NCBI GenBank assembly: GCA_039795895.1
Contig: JBDKKW010000024.1
Span: 1-7,591, forward strand
Length of the DNA stretch: 7,591 bases
From: JBBTSQ01 sp039795895
GTDB lineage: Bacteria > Patescibacteriota > Minisyncoccia > Phycocordibacterales > JBAYGS01
Direction of reading: 5' to 3'
Shown: positions 4,509 to 7,591 of the stretch, piece by piece
Numbering within the stretch: position 1 is the first letter of the stretch
How the letters are laid out: each line of letters starts with the position of its first letter
Position numbers and translations under genes: made by a program
The notes under the pieces: model-generated
Seen by the model: the letters and a program-made list of their open reading frames with translations, nothing else
Databases searched by the model: none
What the model was told of the DNA's origin: nothing

Positions 4509-5681
4509 ATGTCAAAAACTGAAAAATCAGCCTCAAACGGCCTCTCTCGCCACCTTTATAAAGTCTCAACCGTCGAGCAGGAAAAGCTCCTCAAAGCCCT
4601 CGAGCCTCGCCAGGACGCTGAAGCCCTCCGTATCAAGCGCTATATGTCGATGGCAGACCTTTCTCGCACCAAAGGTAGTCCGCTTTCTGAAATCAAAGAG
4701 CGTGTGACCAATCTCCCTGTCTTAAAAGACTTTGATCATATCGACATTCCTGAAGTCATCCCGACCAACATCCTTTTCGACCTCTTCAACTTCGCTCCCG
4801 ACCATCCTGCCCGAAGTACATCGGATACCTACTACGTCGATCCGAAAAATGTCCTCCGCACCCACGACACGGTGATGTGGTACTACTATTTCCAGCTCGA
4901 TGAAATCAAAAAGAAAATCGCAGAGGGTAAAGAGCTCGGCGTGATGTGCTACGGCAAAGTCTACCGCAAAGACGAAATCGACCGACACCACATGAACATC
5001 TTTCATCAGATGGGTGGACTCTACCTCGTGCCAGATAGCCAAAAAGTGCTGACCATCGAAGATTTGAAAGCAGTGCTGTCAGAAGTGGTGCAGAGCGTGT
5101 TCGGCAAAGATATCAAGTACCGATTCAACCCAGACACCTTCCCTTACACCGATCCCTCTCTTGAGGTGGAAGTAGAAATCAATGGCGAGTGGATCGAAAT
5201 CCTCGGTGGTGGTATGCCACGCAAGAGCGTACTCAAAGATTTTGGTGTTGAGGGCTACAACGGCTGGGCTTTCGGATTTGGCCTGGAGCGTCTCGCGATC
5301 ATCAGTATGCAACTCCCCGACATCCGCCTGCTCTGGTCAGAAGATGAGCGAGTAAAGAAACAGCTCAAGCTTGGACAGAAATTTGTGGAAGTGAGCAAGT
5401 ATCCGCCGATTGTCCGAGATATTTCTTTTGTGGTCAAAAATGATTTTATTCCCAACGACTATTTCGACACCGTCCGCGAAATCGCTCCGGGACTGATCGA
5501 AGAAGTGGAGCTTTTGGATAAATATGAAAACGCCAAGAAATTTGGTGAGGGTAACATAAGCTACGCCTTCCGCATCACCTACCGCTCTCTCGACCGCACC
5601 CTCACGTCAGCGGAAATTGATACCATTCACAAAAATCTCGAAGAAGTGACCAAAAAGACTTACGGCGCGACAGTGAGATAG
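4509..5681 (+). CDS. pheS: Single-chain (mitochondrial-type) phenylalanyl-tRNA synthetase
   Basis: Charges tRNA-Phe with phenylalanine in the cytosol. The 390-residue protein has a class II PheS-like core. FAPDHPARSTSDTYYV lies at about 95-110, motif 2 is VYRKDEIDRHH with FHQ at 165-167, and motif 3 is GFGLERLA (256-263) followed by PDIRLLWSEDER. From about 295 (VSKYPPIVRDISF) to the end there is a ferredoxin-fold anticodon-binding domain with ITYRSLDRTLT. In most bacteria that domain is at the end of PheT, not fused to PheS. The core-plus-FDX-ACB order, length and wording (GWAFGFGLERLA, SKYPP, DRTLT) resemble mitochondrial PheRS. No PheT editing domain is present and no pheT follows. The ATG at 4509 is chosen over an in-frame TTG at 4473, which lies in the -35 box. 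The first 80 residues are not the usual PheS coiled coil. Confidence 0.95.
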   Translation: MSKTEKSASNGLSRHLYKVSTVEQEKLLKALEPRQDAEALRIKRYMSMADLSRTKGSPLSEIKERVTNLPVLKDFDHIDIPEVIPTNILFDLFNFAPDHPARSTSDTYYVDPKNVLRTHDTVMWYYYFQLDEIKKKIAEGKELGVMCYGKVYRKDEIDRHHMNIFHQMGGLYLVPDSQKVLTIEDLKAVLSEVVQSVFGKDIKYRFNPDTFPYTDPSLEVEVEINGEWIEILGGGMPRKSVLKDFGVEGYNGWAFGFGLERLAIISMQLPDIRLLWSEDERVKKQLKLGQKFVEVSKYPPIVRDISFVVKNDFIPNDYFDTVREIAPGLIEEVELLDKYENAKKFGEGNISYAFRITYRSLDRTLTSAEIDTIHKNLEEVTKKTYGATVR

Positions 5682-5737
5682 ATGTTTTTAAAACACAACT
5701 CCCACACATAGAAACACTGTGTGTATTACTCAGTTAC

Positions 5738-5766
5738 TTGTAAAAATGATACTTTTATGCTTTAAT
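5738..5766 (+). promoter_or_regulatory. Promoter of the 76-aa gene
   Basis: TTGTAA (5738-5743), a 17-nt spacer ending in TGC, and TTTAAT (5761-5766, 5 of 6 matches) form an extended -10 promoter. The predicted start near 5773 leaves a leader of about 37 nt. The rest of the 5682-5809 gap holds only a weak 7-bp stem (5704-5724) and no convincing terminator for pheS. Confidence 0.6.
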
Positions 5767-5809
5767 GCTTGTTGGAACTGTTAGGTGAACCTTCATACCA
5801 CCCATCAAA

Positions 5810-6040
5810 ATGACTACATGGCAAATGCTTCAGCCAGCGCCTGAAAAAAAATGGACCTCCAAAAAAGTCTTTGATAAAAATACTACTGTAAGAATAATAA
5901 ACGATCCTCACTATCAACTGTATCAAGTAGCGGAGGTTCTGCCGTCAGGTCGTGTTCGACTCTGGACAATGCCTGGCGAAGAGATTGCTGATGGGACATA
6001 CGATCCCAAAGACCTGTTGGAGTACCCCTACAACAAGTAG
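5810..6040 (+). CDS. Hypothetical 76-aa protein
   Basis: I do not recognise a family. It is a small soluble protein whose middle looks like a run of beta strands: VRIIND, YQVAEVLP and GRVRLWTM. It ends in an acidic, tyrosine-containing tail (TYDPKDLLEYPYNK). The pattern of short strands with a GRVRLW turn recalls small SH3- or KOW-like beta barrels, but this is only an impression. The ATG at 5810 is used; a second in-frame ATG lies five codons later (5825). No Shine-Dalgarno is close; AGGTGA at 5783 is too far. The gene has its own extended -10 promoter and a strong terminator 22 bp after the stop, so it is probably monocistronic. These flanking signals make a real gene likely despite its size. 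Confidence 0.75.
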   Translation: MTTWQMLQPAPEKKWTSKKVFDKNTTVRIINDPHYQLYQVAEVLPSGRVRLWTMPGEEIADGTYDPKDLLEYPYNK

Positions 6041-6062
6041 CAGACCAACTCTTTCGCTCTTC

Positions 6063-6102
6063 AAATCCCATTCAACACCGATTGAATGGGATTTTTTATT
6101 TT
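6063..6102 (+). terminator. Rho-independent terminator of the 76-aa gene
   Basis: A perfect 13-bp stem, AAATCCCATTCAA (6063-6075) with TTGAATGGGATTT (6082-6094), encloses the loop CACCGA. It is followed by TTTATTTT. Confidence 0.93.
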
Positions 6103-6152
6103 GCAAAAAATAATGGTTCTTACTAAGAGACACTATCGAGAGGCAAAGATAC

Positions 6153-6191
6153 ATGAAAACAACAAACACAAATAAAGCGACGGTGCGCTAG
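6153..6191 (+). CDS. Possible 12-codon mini-ORF
   Basis: ATG at 6153 opens a 12-codon frame (MKTTNTNKATVR) ending in TAG. GAGAGG lies about 9 nt upstream, a better ribosome-binding site than most genes here have, and an intrinsic hairpin starts 8 nt after the stop. The ORF is enclosed between two terminators. I see no good promoter (TTGCAA at 6101 lacks a partner -10 at the right distance). It may be a leader-type or small peptide, the remnant of a deleted gene, or chance. The remainder of 6041-6245 is the two terminators. Confidence 0.25.
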   Translation: MKTTNTNKATVR

Positions 6192-6196
6192 AAACA

Positions 6197-6227
6197 GAAA
6201 AACCCCGACACATCGTGTCGGGGTTTT
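6197..6227 (-). terminator. Rho-independent terminator of the 138-aa gene
   Basis: A perfect 13-bp stem with a GC core (6199-6211 with 6215-6227, core CCCCGACAC) and a 3-nt loop. On the minus strand it is followed by TTTTTCTGTTTC, so it mainly ends the minus-strand gene that stops at 6246. It could also stop plus-strand transcription. Confidence 0.9.
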
Positions 6228-6245
6228 GAATTAATCTTTCAAGAT

Positions 6246-6662
6246 TCAGGGGAGTTCCCCGTCTTTGAGACGCAACGGATTACTGGGCATCCTATCAGCA
6301 CCAGGAAAGATGAAGAAAGACTGACCGGCAACCGAGTTAAACATCAAGATTCCATCATGAATCCTGTACATGTTTGTGAGCATGGGAAGAGCACCGCCTC
6401 GCAATATGGCCGGCTGAACACATGGGCCCCCTTTTGCGGGAACCCAAATCTTATTGAGTAGATTAAACTCAAGCACTTCTGCGAGCCTGAAATGCGGAAA
6501 GGGTCCATATTCTCCGGTCTCTTCCCAACACACCCTTTCAATCACACCCCTGAAGACCGACTGATCCCCCAAACCATCGTAATAAAATTCGACCTGCTTA
6601 CCAACGAACAACTCAGTGGTGCGCGCACGAGCCTCTTGCCACGACACAGTTTCAATACCCAT
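6246..6662 (-). CDS. Hypothetical 138-aa protein
   Basis: I do not recognise a family. The protein is soluble, with no signal peptide or membrane span, and is rich in aromatic residues, Gly and Pro. After a short helix (SWQEARARTTELFVG) come likely beta strands: KQVEFYYDG, FRGVIERVCW, KIWVPAKGGP and QSFFIFPG. This suggests a compact mostly-beta fold. The ATG at 6660-6662 is preceded by AGAAAGG at a suitable distance, so the start is well supported. It has its own promoter with a perfect TTGACA and a strong terminator just after the stop, so it is a monocistronic unit separate from the two minus-strand genes upstream. Real gene, function unknown. Confidence 0.78.
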   Translation of the reverse strand: MGIETVSWQEARARTTELFVGKQVEFYYDGLGDQSVFRGVIERVCWEETGEYGPFPHFRLAEVLEFNLLNKIWVPAKGGPCVQPAILRGGALPMLTNMYRIHDGILMFNSVAGQSFFIFPGADRMPSNPLRLKDGELP

Positions 6663-6706
6663 AACATACCTTTCTCTTTTGATGAACTACACAATTTCCA
6701 ATTTAC

Positions 6707-6734
6707 ATATTACTGAAAACATAAGCACTGTCAA
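6707..6734 (-). promoter_or_regulatory. Sigma-70 promoter of the 138-aa gene
   Basis: On the minus strand a perfect TTGACA (6729-6734), a 16-nt spacer and TAATAT (6707-6712) predict a start near 6700 and a leader of about 38 nt containing AGAAAGG. No terminator for the 118-aa gene is visible between 6735 and 6810. Confidence 0.7.
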
Positions 6735-6810
6735 CCGTCTTTAGTCAGCAAGAACGGTTCTGGTTAAATTTAAAGATGTCGACCGATAAAGCATGGGCGT
6801 TGCACTGATA

Positions 6811-7167
6811 CTAGTGTATTAAGAAATCTAGTTGTTCTTGAGGAATTCCTATAGATAACCCGTGAGCAATAGCGGACTCCCAGGATTTCTTATCATCGAA
6901 GTTAAAGCGAAAGATCTTATCTCGAAAGATCGCGATTACTTCTCTACCCGACCAGAAATGTGCGTACCATTTTGTCGGTTTTATAACCTTCGATAACTTG
7001 AGCAAAGTGGCTTCATCCACCTCAACATTATAAATCGTCCAGCGTTCCGCCGGATCAATATCGTCAGTTACCTCGGTATAGAGAATCTTAAAATCATTCA
7101 AAATACTCTCATCTTCGAGACTCTCTTTTACAATAGCTCCTTTGTAGATTTTTGAATTTGTTTTCAT
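6811..7167 (-). CDS. Conserved-looking hypothetical 118-aa protein
   Basis: Soluble protein with no recognised enzymatic motif. The order is a short N-terminal stretch with GAIVKESLEDESILNDF, then TIYNVEVDEATLLKLSKVI, an aromatic-rich core KWYAHFWSGREVIAIFRDKI, and a C-terminal helix ending in GIPQEQLDFLIH. From memory, small proteins with an 'HFW ... D.VI.VF.. K.F' core and an 'A...G...GIP..QLDF' tail recur as hypotheticals in Patescibacteria; I cannot confirm this here and know no function. The ATG is at 7165-7167 without a clear Shine-Dalgarno. It begins 22 nt after the stop of the 105-aa membrane protein gene, which suggests a two-gene operon and perhaps a shared role. Confidence 0.8.
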   Translation of the reverse strand: MKTNSKIYKGAIVKESLEDESILNDFKILYTEVTDDIDPAERWTIYNVEVDEATLLKLSKVIKPTKWYAHFWSGREVIAIFRDKIFRFNFDDKKSWESAIAHGLSIGIPQEQLDFLIH

Positions 7168-7189
7168 ATGTTTTATCTTTTATCCCATA

Positions 7190-7507
7190 TTAAAACCTGA
7201 ACAAAATTACAGAAAGGCTGAAGACTGCGAGGACGATAATGACAAACAAGACGAGGAGCGTATACCCGAGCAGAGTAAGTGCTTCTTTTTTCTTACCATC
7301 CAAATACCATAGTAGCGGGCGACCAAAGACCAGAGAGCTTGTGACCGCTGCAGAAAATACAAACAACAAGAGCATAATAATCGGCATCAGTATGGCAAAG
7401 GACTGATCAGGGGTCTTTGGCGCGTAAAAGATACACGAGACAAGCGTTGCCACGTAGAGAGCGGTGGCTGTAGCGTGGATAAAAGCAGTTTTTAGGATTG
7501 GGTTCAT
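7190..7507 (-). CDS. Small three-helix membrane protein (105 aa)
   Basis: Three hydrophobic segments are visible at about residues 7-28, 37-62 and 79-103. The loop between the second and third (GRPLLWYLDGKKKEALTLL) is positively charged, so by the positive-inside rule it and the N-terminus should be cytoplasmic and the C-terminus outside. It resembles small membrane proteins that I associate with Parcubacteria, which share a 'GRP...YL.G.KKEA..LL.YTL' stretch. The function is unknown and the family recollection is unverified. The ATG at 7505-7507 is preceded by a predicted promoter whose start (near 7517) leaves only about 10 nt of leader and no Shine-Dalgarno. It is the first gene of a probable operon with the 118-aa gene. 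Confidence 0.82.
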   Translation of the reverse strand: MNPILKTAFIHATATALYVATLVSCIFYAPKTPDQSFAILMPIIMLLLFVFSAAVTSSLVFGRPLLWYLDGKKKEALTLLGYTLLVLFVIIVLAVFSLSVILFRF

Positions 7508-7523
7508 AACTGGTATAACTAAG

Positions 7524-7552
7524 AGTATACGAGAAAAGTGACGAAGTGCCTA
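7524..7552 (-). promoter_or_regulatory. Promoter of the 105/118-aa gene pair
   Basis: On the minus strand TAGGCA (7547-7552), a 17-nt spacer and TATACT (7524-7529) match sigma-70 spacing. The predicted start is near 7517, about 10 nt before the ATG. Confidence 0.6.
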
Positions 7553-7565
7553 GACAGGTGGCTCC

Positions 7566-7591
7566 AAAATAAAATCACCCATTGCAGGGTG
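7566..7591 (-). terminator. Terminator of a minus-strand gene beyond the window (cut by the edge)
   Basis: On the minus strand CACCC (7587-7591) pairs with GGGTG (7576-7580) around a 6-nt loop and is followed by ATTTTATTTT. The stem may extend beyond the window edge. It implies that the next gene to the right also lies on minus and ends just outside. Confidence 0.6.

Noticed and set aside
4602..4614. A third near-copy of the terminator arm (AGCCTCGCCAGGA) inside the PheRS gene.
   Set aside because: It differs by one base, lacks a partner arm, and encodes ordinary residues (EPRQD) in frame, so chance is the simpler reading.
5704..5724. A 7-bp stem ACACATA/TGTGTGT after pheS as a terminator.
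   Set aside because: It contains a G-T pair and no T tract follows, so termination there is not supported.
6121..6152. A promoter for the 12-codon ORF using TTGCAA at 6101.
   Set aside because: The only -10-like hexamers (TACTAA at 6121, CACTAT at 6131) are at spacings of 14 and 24, outside the usual range.

Overview
The window looks like a piece of a small-genome bacterial chromosome, most likely a Patescibacteria/CPR lineage (Parcubacteria-like). This is inference. It rests on compact single-gene units, several small orphan proteins, weak or absent Shine-Dalgarno sites with apparently near-leaderless starts, and two small proteins (105 and 118 aa) that resemble families I associate with these bacteria. 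No tRNA, rRNA, CRISPR array, transposase or phage gene is visible.

Layout. Positions 1-84 are the last 27 codons of a plus-strand gene, probably thrS. It converges on a minus-strand block through a shared 13-bp hairpin terminator (112-143). The minus block reads right to left: gyrB (3233-1158), a RIO/Bud32-like minimal kinase starting 5 nt after the gyrB stop (1152-418), and a 72-aa orphan (360-142). The orphan has its own promoter directly after the kinase stop codon. A divergent intergenic region (3234-3420) carries the gyrB promoter and a second, opposite promoter with an operator-like dyad on its start site.

The plus block (3421-6040) holds a 149-aa unknown, a 116-aa membrane protein, a single-chain phenylalanyl-tRNA synthetase, and a 76-aa unknown. 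Most are separate units with their own promoter and often a strong terminator. The terminators of the first two genes are exact reverse complements of each other, including the loops. A right-hand minus block (7507-6246) holds a probable two-gene unit (105-aa three-helix membrane protein, then a 118-aa soluble protein) and a separately promoted 138-aa orphan.

The most notable gene is the PheRS. It joins a PheS-like class II catalytic core directly to a ferredoxin-fold anticodon-binding domain. That is the architecture of mitochondrial PheRS rather than the usual bacterial PheS/PheT heterotetramer, and no pheT lies beside it. Core information-processing genes (thrS, gyrB, pheS) are thus interspersed with small lineage-specific genes. 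I see no evidence that the small genes form one dedicated system.
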